The notes under the pieces are model-generated. The model saw nothing but the letters and a program-made list of their open reading frames with translations, had not been told where the DNA came from and made no database searches. Source: Stenotrophomonas nematodicola (lineage in GTDB: Bacteria > Pseudomonadota > Gammaproteobacteria > Xanthomonadales > Xanthomonadaceae). From it: 64,000 bases of DNA. The stretch is taken from NCBI RefSeq assembly GCF_009467805.1, contig NZ_WIAY01000002.1, positions 310,001 through 374,000 on the forward strand, given 5' to 3'. Positions 47,999 to 56,408 of this stretch are shown piece after piece. A program made the translations under genes and the position numbers. The first letter of the stretch is position 1. Each line of letters starts with the position of its first letter.

Positions 47999-49219
47999 CT
48001 AGTCAATCGGCAGCGTGGCAGGGAGTAACAAGATCGTCGTGAATCCGGTCAGCGGCGGCGCCAGCCAGCGCTGGGTGCGGCCCTGCCCGACCGCCCGCAC
48101 GCGTCCGGCGCCCTCCAGCTCCGCCAGGGCGCGCTGCACGCTGCGCTGGCTGGTGCCCAGCGCCAGCGCCAGCGCCGAACTGGCCCAACCCGCCCCGTCG
48201 GAGAGCAACGCCAGCAGGGCGTCCTGCGCATCGTCGCGCGGTGGTGCCAGCACCACCACCTCGCGCGCCGCCGCCGGCAGCAGCACGAAGCCGGCCGCCG
48301 TTGCATCCACGCGTGCCCACGGCTGCAACAGCGCGCGCAACCTGCCGATCTCCACGCGCAACCGCGCGCGGTGGGTGTCATCGGGATGGCGCATGCCGAA
48401 CGCACGGCCGATGAGCGCGTCACGCCCGGCATCGCCCGGCCACGCCTCGGCCAGCGCCCGCAGCAGCGCGAACAGCACCGGCCGGCGTGCCAGCGAGCGG
48501 CCCGTCGCACCGGCATGCACCCCGCGCCGGCACGCATCCACCACCAGCGCATCGGCGTCCCACAGCGCTGCTACGCCGTCCAGGGTCAACGCCTGCCACT
48601 GGCCGCCGCGCCGGCAGCGCGCGGCCGGCGTGTCCGGGGTGTGCCACGCGCGTTCGACCTCGCCCTGCAAGGCCGCGATGCGCGCATGCGCGGCCGCTTC
48701 GCCGGCGCGCTGAAGGGCCGCGCGTGCCGCTGCGACCTGAAGCGTGCGCAGCGCCACTTCGGCGTGGGTCAGCTCGGCCATCGCGGCCAGGGGAGCCGGC
48801 AAGGGCTGCCCGTCCAGGTGGTCCAGCGCGGCACGTGCATCGGCCAACCGGCCGAGCAGCACCTCGCGCCGCGCGAGCACCAGCCAGGCCTGCAGTGCGT
48901 TGGTGCCGTCGCCGCGTGCCGCCAGCGTGGCGGCCGCCGCGCGCAGCGGCCGCGACGATCCGCCGAGCTCGCGCAGGGCCAGCGCCACCTCCGCATCGGC
49001 CACCACGCAACGGGCCTGCGCCAGCGCTTCCTGCGGACCGAACGCGCGAGCGGCCCGTTGCAGCAGCTCGCGCGCCCGAGGCCAGTCCTGCAGCTGCGCC
49101 AGCGCCACCCCGCGCAACGCCAGCGCAGGCGGGTCCTCCCGCAGGGCGACGTGCCTGAGGGCGGCAAGCGCGTCGCCGCTGGCAAGGGCACGCGCGGCGG
49201 CAGCAGTGAGCGAATCCAT
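47999..49219 (-). CDS. Large winged-helix regulator with TPR-like region
   Basis: A 406-residue protein. Residues 1-210 are Ala/Leu-rich helical repeats resembling TPR. Residues about 245-315 fit an OmpR-type winged helix (LFALLRALAEAWPGDAGRDAL, the HRARLRVEIGRLRALL recognition part). A second HTH-like part follows at about 330-390 (SSALALALGTSQRSVQRALAEL). It could sense a ligand and control the propeller gene downstream. Both DNA-binding assignments are by eye. Confidence 0.7.
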   Translation of the reverse strand: MDSLTAAAARALASGDALAALRHVALREDPPALALRGVALAQLQDWPRARELLQRAARAFGPQEALAQARCVVADAEVALALRELGGSSRPLRAAAATLAARGDGTNALQAWLVLARREVLLGRLADARAALDHLDGQPLPAPLAAMAELTHAEVALRTLQVAAARAALQRAGEAAAHARIAALQGEVERAWHTPDTPAARCRRGGQWQALTLDGVAALWDADALVVDACRRGVHAGATGRSLARRPVLFALLRALAEAWPGDAGRDALIGRAFGMRHPDDTHRARLRVEIGRLRALLQPWARVDATAAGFVLLPAAAREVVVLAPPRDDAQDALLALLSDGAGWASSALALALGTSQRSVQRALAELEGAGRVRAVGQGRTQRWLAPPLTGFTTILLLPATLPID

Positions 49220-49275
49220 GACGACAGGCTACCTGCCCTGCAACCAGGACGCATGGGCGCTGCACCCCGGCACGG

Positions 49276-49758
49276 TCAGCGCAGGCAGTCACCCAGCGAC
49301 TCGAAGATGGACATCTGCGCACCCGGCAGCCTGCGGAAGATCGCCCTCGGGCCTTCGAGTGCCGCAAAGAAGGTCTCCACCGTGGTACCCGGCGGAATGG
49401 GCAGGCTGCACAGCCAGGTGGGTTGATCGGCCAGGATGGCGCCGGTGGCGCCGTCCACCTCCAGTTGGCTGGCCGCGAAGGCCCAGCGGCAGTCACTGAC
49501 GGTGCCGGTGCCGGCCGCCACGGAGCACCGCAGCTGGAAGGCTTCGTAATCGCTGTACGCTCCCTCGCAGAACGTGTCGGCGCAGACATCGTCGAAGCCG
49601 GCCATCAACCGCCGGCGCAGGTCGTGGAACGCGTCCCAATTCGCCTGGGAGTGTGGGTAGTCGACCAGGTCGACATGGGTTGGCGGTGCGGCAGCAGCGG
49701 CCGGCGCGACAGGGGCGGCCATCAGGACGGACAACAGCAGCAGGGGCTTGGCGATCAT
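49276..49758 (-). CDS. Secreted six-cysteine protein, paralogue A
   Basis: A 160-residue protein with a signal peptide (MIAKPLLLLSVLMAAPVAPA, cleaved near 20-24) and six cysteines in the mature part, placed as in the next gene: CxxxxFCEGA, then C, C, a WLC and a final DCL. It shares FF(D)xxC, FCEGA, a TGA turn and the LPG...S.FE.L.DCL end with paralogue B. Family not recognised; probably periplasmic with three disulfides. Confidence 0.7.
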   Translation of the reverse strand: MIAKPLLLLSVLMAAPVAPAAAAAPPTHVDLVDYPHSQANWDAFHDLRRRLMAGFDDVCADTFCEGAYSDYEAFQLRCSVAAGTGTVSDCRWAFAASQLEVDGATGAILADQPTWLCSLPIPPGTTVETFFAALEGPRAIFRRLPGAQMSIFESLGDCLR

Positions 49759-49810
49759 CGAACGACTCCGTGGATGGCGATGCCCGGGACGTGGCACCGC
49801 AGGACAGGCA

Positions 49811-50329
49811 TCAAGGCAGGCAGTCCCGCAGGAACTCGAACATCGAGCGACCTGTGCCTGGCAGGGGGTTGAACAGGTGGCCGGAGCTGTCGGGTTGCCA
49901 GTCCATCGCGGCCAGGAAGGTCGCCACCGGCAGCCGCCGCGGCAGGGGGAGCGGACAGAGCCAGTGCAGTACCTCGGTCCGCAGCGCGCCGGTGTCCGGG
50001 TCGATGTGGTCGCGGCTGGCCGATACCGGGAAGCGGCACTGCGTCAGGGTGTCGTCGCGGGTATCCACCACGCAGGCCAGGCGCAACGGCCGGTAGTTGT
50101 CATGGGCGCCCTCGCAGAAGAAGTCCTCGCAGAGATCGTTGAACTCCAGCATCAGCCAGCGGTTGAGCTCGTGGTAGGCGGTGTCGTCGGCGGATTCATC
50201 CGGTCCGACCCGCGCGGCCAGGTCGATGAAGCGCGGGCCCGCGGCCTGCAGGGGCGCGGCCAGGCACAGCCCGAGCAGGACAACAAGGCAGAGGCGCGGC
50301 CAGCGGAGGCGGAAGCAGGCAATGACCAT
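49811..50329 (-). CDS. Secreted six-cysteine protein, paralogue B
   Basis: A 172-residue protein, 52 bases upstream of paralogue A on the same strand. It has a signal peptide (cleaved near residue 30, PLQAA) and six cysteines in the same order, with shared blocks such as FCEGAxxNY-like FCEGAHDNY, the C.V..DT stretch, TGALRTEVLHWLC and the FE.LRDCLP ending. The pair is an evident tandem duplication that has since diverged. Function unknown. Confidence 0.7.
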   Translation of the reverse strand: MVIACFRLRWPRLCLVVLLGLCLAAPLQAAGPRFIDLAARVGPDESADDTAYHELNRWLMLEFNDLCEDFFCEGAHDNYRPLRLACVVDTRDDTLTQCRFPVSASRDHIDPDTGALRTEVLHWLCPLPLPRRLPVATFLAAMDWQPDSSGHLFNPLPGTGRSMFEFLRDCLP

Positions 50330-50516
50330 CGGGGTCTCCAGAGGGGGATGGCCCTACCCTGCGCCTTCAGCCTCATCCCGCCGATAAGCACGCTCCGCGC
50401 GCCAGCGTCGGAATGCCCCGCCACGTCCGGTGGGTACCGTCCGACCTGCACGCGGCCCGCCAAAGGCATAAAATGGGGGGCTGTACGCCAACATCCCCCT
50501 CTCGGAGCACACCTCA

Positions 50517-51053
50517 ATGGGTCTGGAACTCGTCTCGCCCGGCAAGAACCCGCCGGAAGAAATCAACGTCATCATCGAGATCCCGAAGGACTCGGAGCCG
50601 GTGAAGTACGAAGTGGACAAGGAAACCGGCGCGATCTTCGTCGACCGCATCCTGTCCACCCCGATGCGCTACCCCTGCAACTACGGCTACGTGCCAAGCA
50701 CCCTGTGCGGCGACGGCGATCCGGCCGACGTGCTGGTGGTGCTGCCGCTGCCGCTGGTGCCGGGTTCGGTGGTGCGTTGCCGTCCGGTCGGCGTGCTCAA
50801 GATGAGCGATGAGGCCGGCAGCGACGAAAAGATCCTGGCCGTGCCGATCGCCAAGATCTTCAGCGGCTACGCCCATGTCGAGGATATCGGGCAGGTGTCC
50901 AGCCACTGGCTGGAGCGCATCGGCCACTTCTTCGAGCACTACAAGGACCTGGAGAAGGGCAAGTGGGTCAAGCTGGATGGCTGGGGCGGCGCCGCCGAGG
51001 CCAAGCAGATCCTGATCGACGCCCATCAGCGTTACCTCAACGGCAACGCCTGA
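50517..51053 (+). CDS. ppa: Inorganic pyrophosphatase (family I)
   Basis: A 178-residue soluble PPase that hydrolyses PPi to phosphate. The active-site block GDGDPADVLVV (Asp66, Asp68, Asp71) and YPCNYGYVP are intact, with the third acidic cluster near residue 103. The plus-strand -10-like TAAAAT is at 50469-50474. It competes for PPi with pfp and hppA 12-16 kb away. Confidence 0.96.
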   Translation: MGLELVSPGKNPPEEINVIIEIPKDSEPVKYEVDKETGAIFVDRILSTPMRYPCNYGYVPSTLCGDGDPADVLVVLPLPLVPGSVVRCRPVGVLKMSDEAGSDEKILAVPIAKIFSGYAHVEDIGQVSSHWLERIGHFFEHYKDLEKGKWVKLDGWGGAAEAKQILIDAHQRYLNGNA

Positions 51054-51063
51054 GGCTGAACGA

Positions 51064-51094
51064 CATCGCTCCGGCGCTCGCCGCCGGAGCGATG
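51064..51094 (+). terminator. Hairpin downstream of ppa
   Basis: Perfect stem CATCGCTCCGGCG/CGCCGGAGCGATG with a five-base loop, just after the ppa stop. The T6 run lies 9 bases beyond, so it may not be a classic terminator, but it most likely ends ppa. Confidence 0.6.
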
Positions 51095-51206
51095 TGCATC
51101 ACGTTTTTTGAATGCGGCACATCACTATTTGTGCCGGATTGGGTACATTGCGTCTCTTCACACCGTCCACGGTGCGCTTCACCGTGGTCAGCCAGGGGAC
51201 AGTGTC

Positions 51207-52325
51207 GTGCGCATTCTGCTTGTTGGGGACCAGGCCAGCCTGTCGGCTGAGCTGCTGGAGTTCATTGCCGATCTTGGGGAAGAATGGCAACCGTTGACCG
51301 CCGCCGATGGCCAGGGCGCGATGAGCATCGTGGCCGGCTCGCCCGTGGATGCGGTGATTGTCTGCCCGGTTCTGCCGGATCTCACCGCGACCACGCTGCT
51401 GGGGCAGATCCGTACGCTTCGTCCGGAAACCATCCGTATCGCGCTGGTGGAAGCCAGCGTGGGCACCCGTCCGCCGCCGGCCCGCCTGATCGGGGTGGCG
51501 CACCGCTTCCTGCCGATGCCGCTGGCGCCGGAAGTGCTGCTGGAAGCCCTGACCAGCCTGGAAGAACTGCGCGAGCTGCTTGACAGCGAACGCCTGCGCA
51601 GTGCCATCGGCCGGATCGAGAAGCTGCCTTCGCCGCCGCATCTGTACCTGAGCCTGACCCAGGCGCTGGAACACGATGACGACACCGACACCGCCGACGT
51701 CGCCAAGCTGGTCGCCGCCGACCCGGCAATCGCGGCCAAGGTGCTGCAGCTGTCCAACTCAGCCTTCTTCAACAGTGGCCGGATCATCTCCGACCTGCGT
51801 ACCGCAGTGACCCGGCTGGGGTTGTCGACGCTGCGCGACCTGGTCCTGGCCAGCGAAGTTTTCTCGGCCCAGCCGCTGTCCGGTGCCGAGCGCAACTCGC
51901 TGCAGCAGCGCGCGCTGCTGGCCTCGCGCCTGGCCGCCAAGCTGCTGCCGGACTCCAGCGCCGAACTGGGCGCCACGGCCGCCCTGCTCGCCGACATCGG
52001 CCTGCTGCTGCCGGGCGTGCGCAACGAGCGGGTGGACGCGGCCGACGGCGACGACCGCCCGGGCCACGCCGAAGCCGGTGCATATCTGCTGGGCCTGTGG
52101 GGCCTGCCGATGCCGATCATCGAAGCGGTCGCCTTCCACCTGCAGCCGCAGCGCTCCAACACCCGGAGCTTCTGGGTGACCGGCGCGCTGCACGTCGCAC
52201 TGGCGCTGATCAACGGCGATCCGGTCGACGAGGAATACCTGCAGCGCGCCGGCGTACTCAACAAGCTGCCGCAGTGGCGCGATCATGCCAACGCTCTGAT
52301 GGGGCTGGTGGCCGCCGACGCCTGA
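51207..52325 (+). CDS. Receiver-like plus HDOD signalling protein
   Basis: A 372-residue protein starting at GTG 51207, which has AGGGG at 8 bases. Residues 1-115 have the receiver fold (RILLVGDQAS, DAVIVCPVLPD), but the phosphorylated Asp is replaced by Cys53. Residues about 140-340 are an HDOD domain (LVAADPAIAAKVLQLSNSAFF, the LRTAVTRLGLSTLRDLVL stretch), known in stress and c-di-GMP signalling in this family. Length fits such regulators. A good terminator follows. Confidence 0.86.
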   Translation: MRILLVGDQASLSAELLEFIADLGEEWQPLTAADGQGAMSIVAGSPVDAVIVCPVLPDLTATTLLGQIRTLRPETIRIALVEASVGTRPPPARLIGVAHRFLPMPLAPEVLLEALTSLEELRELLDSERLRSAIGRIEKLPSPPHLYLSLTQALEHDDDTDTADVAKLVAADPAIAAKVLQLSNSAFFNSGRIISDLRTAVTRLGLSTLRDLVLASEVFSAQPLSGAERNSLQQRALLASRLAAKLLPDSSAELGATAALLADIGLLLPGVRNERVDAADGDDRPGHAEAGAYLLGLWGLPMPIIEAVAFHLQPQRSNTRSFWVTGALHVALALINGDPVDEEYLQRAGVLNKLPQWRDHANALMGLVAADA

Positions 52326-52352
52326 GGCGCCGCCGCACGCAGGCACCCGAAG

Positions 52353-52379
52353 GCGCGTCCGCAGGGGCGCGCTTTTTTT
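52353..52379 (+). terminator. Intrinsic terminator of the HDOD gene
   Basis: Stem GCGCGTCC/GGGGCGCGC with a three-base loop, followed by T7 at 52373-52379. Confidence 0.85.
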
Positions 52380-52425
52380 GTCTGCGGCGCGCTCAGTGGG
52401 TCACCCTCAAGCGGATGAGGCGATC

Positions 52426-52460
52426 AAAAAGAAAGAGGGCGGACCTTGCGGTCCGCCCTC
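52426..52460 (-). terminator. Intrinsic terminator of the second receptor gene
   Basis: On the minus strand, a stem (GAGGGCGGACC/GGTCCGCCCTC) is followed by TTTCTTTTT. It lies 27 bases after the receptor stop. Confidence 0.85.
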
Positions 52461-52487
52461 CCTGTGCTGCACCAGTGCGTCGATGGA

Positions 52488-55346
52488 TCAGAAGCGCTGG
52501 GTGTACTTCAGGTAGTAGAAGCGACCGATATCGAAGCCGCCGTAGTAGGCGAAGCTCGAGTTCGGCTGGCTGTACATCAGCGGACCTTCGTGGTTGAACA
52601 CGTTGTTCGCACCGGCCGAAACGGTGGCATTCCACGGGGTCGTGTAACGCACCTGCAGGTCGTGGAACGTGTTCGAACCGGTGTTGCGCACCGGGATGGC
52701 CAGCGTGTAATCCGACGAGTACGTCGGGTTGTTGCACTCCGGACCGCCATCGCGGTCATAGGAGCACTCTTCCTTCAGGCCGGAGTAGTAACGCACGCCC
52801 CAGTTGACGCCGAAGTTGCCGTAGCTCCAATCGACGTTCAGGTTCGAACGCACGCGGAAGTTGGCACCCCAGTCGCCGGTGCCCCAGCCGTTGTGCTGCT
52901 CGACGGCGGTTTCAGCTTCGTTGTCGCGCTTGTACTCGAGGTAGTCCACATAGGTGGTCTTCCAGTCGATGACGAAGTTGCCGATCGCCAGTTCCGGCAG
53001 ACGGTAACGGACGCCCAGGTCGTAACCTGCGGTTTCCTGGTAGCCGGCGTTGATCAGGCTGCGGGTCACATCGACCACCTGGCCCGAATCCGCATCACGG
53101 GTGACGCGGCCACAGGCGTTGGCGTTGTTCAGCACGTAGCACTGGTTGAGGATCGAGGTGACCGACTCCGCCGCGATGACGTTGTCGATGCGGATCTTCC
53201 ACCAGTCCAGGCTGACGTCCAGGCCCTGCACGAAGTTCGGGCTGTAGACCAGGCCGAGCGTCCAGGTCTTGGAGGTTTCCGGCAGCAGCGCGTCATTGGA
53301 ACCGGACAGGTACGCGTAGTTCGACTGCGAGCCGGGGCCGGTCGCATCGATGCCGCCCGACGCTTCCTGACGGAAGTTGGCCGGTACTGCGCCGCCGCAG
53401 CGTGCAGCCACTTCCGGGTTGCGCACGGCCGCACCGAACAGGGTGTCGCACGGGTCGGTGTACTTGTCGAAGGTCTGCGAGGTACCGCCGTACAGGTCGG
53501 CCACGGTCGGCGCACGGAAGCCCGTGGCGTAGGTGCCGCGCACCAGCAGGTCGTCGGTCGGCTTCCACTTCAGGCCGAACTTGCTGTTCACGGTGTCGCC
53601 GAAGGTGTTGTAGTCCGAGTAACGGCCGGCCATGTCGACCGACAGTTCCTTGGCGAACGGCAGATCGGCGAGGATCGGCACGTTCAGTTCCAGGTAGAAC
53701 TCGTCCAGCTTGTAGCCGCCGGCGGTCGGCGCACCCGACAGGTCGGTGCTCAGGCCCGACTGCAGCAGCGCGTCCGGGTTGTACTCGGCGTCTTCTTCGC
53801 GGTGCTCGTAACCGGCGGCGAAGGACAGGTCGCCGGCCGGCAGGGTCGCGATGGCGCCGCTCAGGTTGGCGCTGTAGACCTTGCTGGTGGTGACCGAGGT
53901 GTCGTGGGTCGGCAGGAACAGGTACTTCTGCAGATCCGGGTTCGACAGCGAGCCATCGGCGGTGGAGCCGTACGGCAGCAGCGGGTTCCACGGGGTGCAG
54001 CCGGCAATCGGGGCCGCCGCGGTGCCGCACTGGGCCACGCCGTTGGCATCGATGTACGACGCGCCGACGGCATTGCGCACGTTCGGGATGAACAGGTTGC
54101 CGGTGCCGGTCTTGACGCCCTTGTTGCGGTTGTAGACGTAGCCCACATCCCAGTCGAAGTACTTGTCGGCAAACTCGAACGAGCCTTCCAGACCGCCGCT
54201 GAAGCGGAAGGTGTTCAGCTCGGACTTGGTCTGACGCGGCACTTCCCAGGTACGACGCATGAAGTCGACGTCGGTATCCAGCGGGTTGAAGACGCTGTTG
54301 GCCGACATCGCGGTGTCGTACGCGCCGGAACGGTACGGGTAGCCGGCGATCTGCTGCAGCGCTTCGCGTTCGGTGTACAGGACGCTGGCGGTACCGCGGA
54401 TGTTGTCGGTGAAATCGAACTGGCCGTTGGTGAACACCGAACGACGCTTGATGCCGGTCGACAGGAACATCTGCTGCGACGGGTTGGACAGGTCGTCGTT
54501 GGTCAGCGCGTGGTAGTCGCCGAAGTCGCTCGAGTCGCCACCCGGGTTGAGCACGTAGTTGCCACCCGGGGTGACCAGCACGCCCTTCTCGGTGATCGCG
54601 CTCCAGCCATTGCTGTCATCGGCGGTCGGGCTCGGATGACGGTAGCCGTTGGCGTAGGCGCTGAAGCGACGGTCCTTGGCAAGCACCGGCTCTTCTTCGC
54701 TGTACTCGGCGCCGAAGGTGACCGAACCGCGTTCACCGGTCTGGCCGTAGACGAAGTTGTAGGTGGTCTTGTCGCCGTCGCCCTGGCCGTACTGGCCCTT
54801 GTAGACGCTGGCTTCGAGGCCGTCGAAGTTCTTGCGGGTGATGATGTTGATCACGCCGGCGATGGCATCCGAACCGTAGATCGCCGAAGCGCCGTCGGTC
54901 AGGACTTCGATGCGCTCCACGACCGAGGTCGGGATCGAGGCGAGATCGGTGTAGCCGCCCGAGCTGACGCCCATGCGCTTGCCGTCCAGCAGCACCAGGG
55001 TGCGCTCCGGGCCGAGGTTGCGCAGATTGACGTACTGGCCGCCCACTTCTTCGCCCGAGGACAGCGCGTCGGCGCGGCTGATCGCCGGGGAGCCGGTGGC
55101 GGACAGGTTCTGGACGATGTCGGCAACGCTGGTGAAGCCCTGCTTCTCGATGTCGGCGCGCTGCAGCGCGATCACCGGCTGGGCGGTTTCCATGCTGGCC
55201 TGGCGGATACGCGAGCCGGTGACCGAGATGCGGTCAAGATCGGTCGTGCCACCCGCTTCCTGCGCCGATGCAAAGGTCGGCGTCAGGGCAAGCGCAATGC
55301 CGGCGGGCAGAAGGCCCAGCCGCACTGCGGGAGTACGAAAATTCAT
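52488..55346 (-). CDS. TonB-dependent receptor, large type
   Basis: A 952-residue outer-membrane receptor with signal peptide (cleaved near residue 28, ALTPTFASA), plug domain (SVTGSRIRQASMETAQPV, the YVNLRNLGPERTLVLLDGKR and DGASAIYGSDAIAGVIN motifs) and a barrel ending YLKYTQRF. No STN domain. Such long Xanthomonad receptors take up carbohydrates, peptides or metal complexes; the substrate is unknown. ATG 55346 follows GGAGAG. The AraC gene lies 47 bases upstream on the same strand. Confidence 0.92.
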   Translation of the reverse strand: MNFRTPAVRLGLLPAGIALALTPTFASAQEAGGTTDLDRISVTGSRIRQASMETAQPVIALQRADIEKQGFTSVADIVQNLSATGSPAISRADALSSGEEVGGQYVNLRNLGPERTLVLLDGKRMGVSSGGYTDLASIPTSVVERIEVLTDGASAIYGSDAIAGVINIITRKNFDGLEASVYKGQYGQGDGDKTTYNFVYGQTGERGSVTFGAEYSEEEPVLAKDRRFSAYANGYRHPSPTADDSNGWSAITEKGVLVTPGGNYVLNPGGDSSDFGDYHALTNDDLSNPSQQMFLSTGIKRRSVFTNGQFDFTDNIRGTASVLYTEREALQQIAGYPYRSGAYDTAMSANSVFNPLDTDVDFMRRTWEVPRQTKSELNTFRFSGGLEGSFEFADKYFDWDVGYVYNRNKGVKTGTGNLFIPNVRNAVGASYIDANGVAQCGTAAAPIAGCTPWNPLLPYGSTADGSLSNPDLQKYLFLPTHDTSVTTSKVYSANLSGAIATLPAGDLSFAAGYEHREEDAEYNPDALLQSGLSTDLSGAPTAGGYKLDEFYLELNVPILADLPFAKELSVDMAGRYSDYNTFGDTVNSKFGLKWKPTDDLLVRGTYATGFRAPTVADLYGGTSQTFDKYTDPCDTLFGAAVRNPEVAARCGGAVPANFRQEASGGIDATGPGSQSNYAYLSGSNDALLPETSKTWTLGLVYSPNFVQGLDVSLDWWKIRIDNVIAAESVTSILNQCYVLNNANACGRVTRDADSGQVVDVTRSLINAGYQETAGYDLGVRYRLPELAIGNFVIDWKTTYVDYLEYKRDNEAETAVEQHNGWGTGDWGANFRVRSNLNVDWSYGNFGVNWGVRYYSGLKEECSYDRDGGPECNNPTYSSDYTLAIPVRNTGSNTFHDLQVRYTTPWNATVSAGANNVFNHEGPLMYSQPNSSFAYYGGFDIGRFYYLKYTQRF

Positions 55347-55393
55347 TAATCTCTCCAAGGTACGTTAGTAGCGTGTTAAAACGCCTCGGAAAG

Positions 55394-56296
55394 TTACGAT
55401 TGCGTTGCAGCGAATTTTTTGCGTGAGACAACCGATGACTTTGCCGATTCTGGCGGCAAGGTCGCAATGGCTTCGCGGTAGCGCGACGCAGACTGGCCGT
55501 AACGCGCGCGGAAGGCCCGTGCGAAGCTGCAGCAGTTGTCGAATCCGCTGGCGGCCGCGACTTCACCCACCATCATGTCGGTATCGCGCAGCAGATCAGC
55601 GGCGCGCTCCAGACGCAGACGGGCCGACAGCGACTGCGGGCTTTCCTCGTAGAGGCTCTGGAAGGTCTTGGACAGGTACCAGCTGGAAAAATTGGTCAGC
55701 TCGGCCAGTTCACCGATGCGCACCACGCGGTGGCTGTTGCCCTCCAGATACAGCCGCGCGCGCTGCATGCGCCCGAACACCTGGCGTTTGCGCGAGCGCG
55801 AACGTCCCGGGCAGCGCTGCACCCCGGTGGCCATGCCGTGCTGAAGCGAGGCCAGGTGCAGCAGGACCGGGCGCAGCGCCTGCGCGGGCTGCCCGCTGGC
55901 CAGCGCATCGCGCCACAACCGCAACGCCACGCGCACTTCGCTGCGGCTCATGCTGCCGCGGCCGGCGTACAGGCCGCAGTCGGCCAGCTCGCCGAGCGCG
56001 CGCAGCGCTTCCGGCGCCAGGCTCAGGCCGATGCACAGGCCATCGCGACCGGCCTGCACCATCGGTCGCGATTCCTTCTCGAAGGCGATCCACTCGCGCT
56101 GGCGAAGACGGAACCGGCCTTCCTTGGATTCGACCCAGGCGCTGCCGCGCAGCTGCATCCATACGGTGAACGTGTTGCCCGCGGTCTGCAGGCTGCCCAG
56201 CCGCGCCACGCCGAGGCAGGTCGGGAGCGGGCCGTCGTCGACGATCTTGTCCAGGGAGAGCGATTGACCACGATCGGCCAAGGAGAGCTGACGCAT
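55394..56296 (-). CDS. AraC family regulator
   Basis: A 300-residue protein with an N-terminal effector domain (1-150) and a C-terminal AraC double HTH (about 180-285: IGELAELTNFSSWYLSKTF, and the SGFDNCCSFARAFRARYGQS block, both typical). It is 47 bases upstream of the large receptor gene, so it probably controls that receptor. The effector is not identifiable. Confidence 0.88.
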   Translation of the reverse strand: MRQLSLADRGQSLSLDKIVDDGPLPTCLGVARLGSLQTAGNTFTVWMQLRGSAWVESKEGRFRLRQREWIAFEKESRPMVQAGRDGLCIGLSLAPEALRALGELADCGLYAGRGSMSRSEVRVALRLWRDALASGQPAQALRPVLLHLASLQHGMATGVQRCPGRSRSRKRQVFGRMQRARLYLEGNSHRVVRIGELAELTNFSSWYLSKTFQSLYEESPQSLSARLRLERAADLLRDTDMMVGEVAAASGFDNCCSFARAFRARYGQSASRYREAIATLPPESAKSSVVSRKKFAATQS

Positions 56297-56408
56297 GACT
56301 GCACCGGAGTTTGCCTTGATTGGCCACCAGTTTTGCCAAGTCGGGCGGCGTTCTCAGGAATTCCCGGCGAGATTCATCCGAATTCGCGACGACGTTGCCA
56401 CGAAGAAA

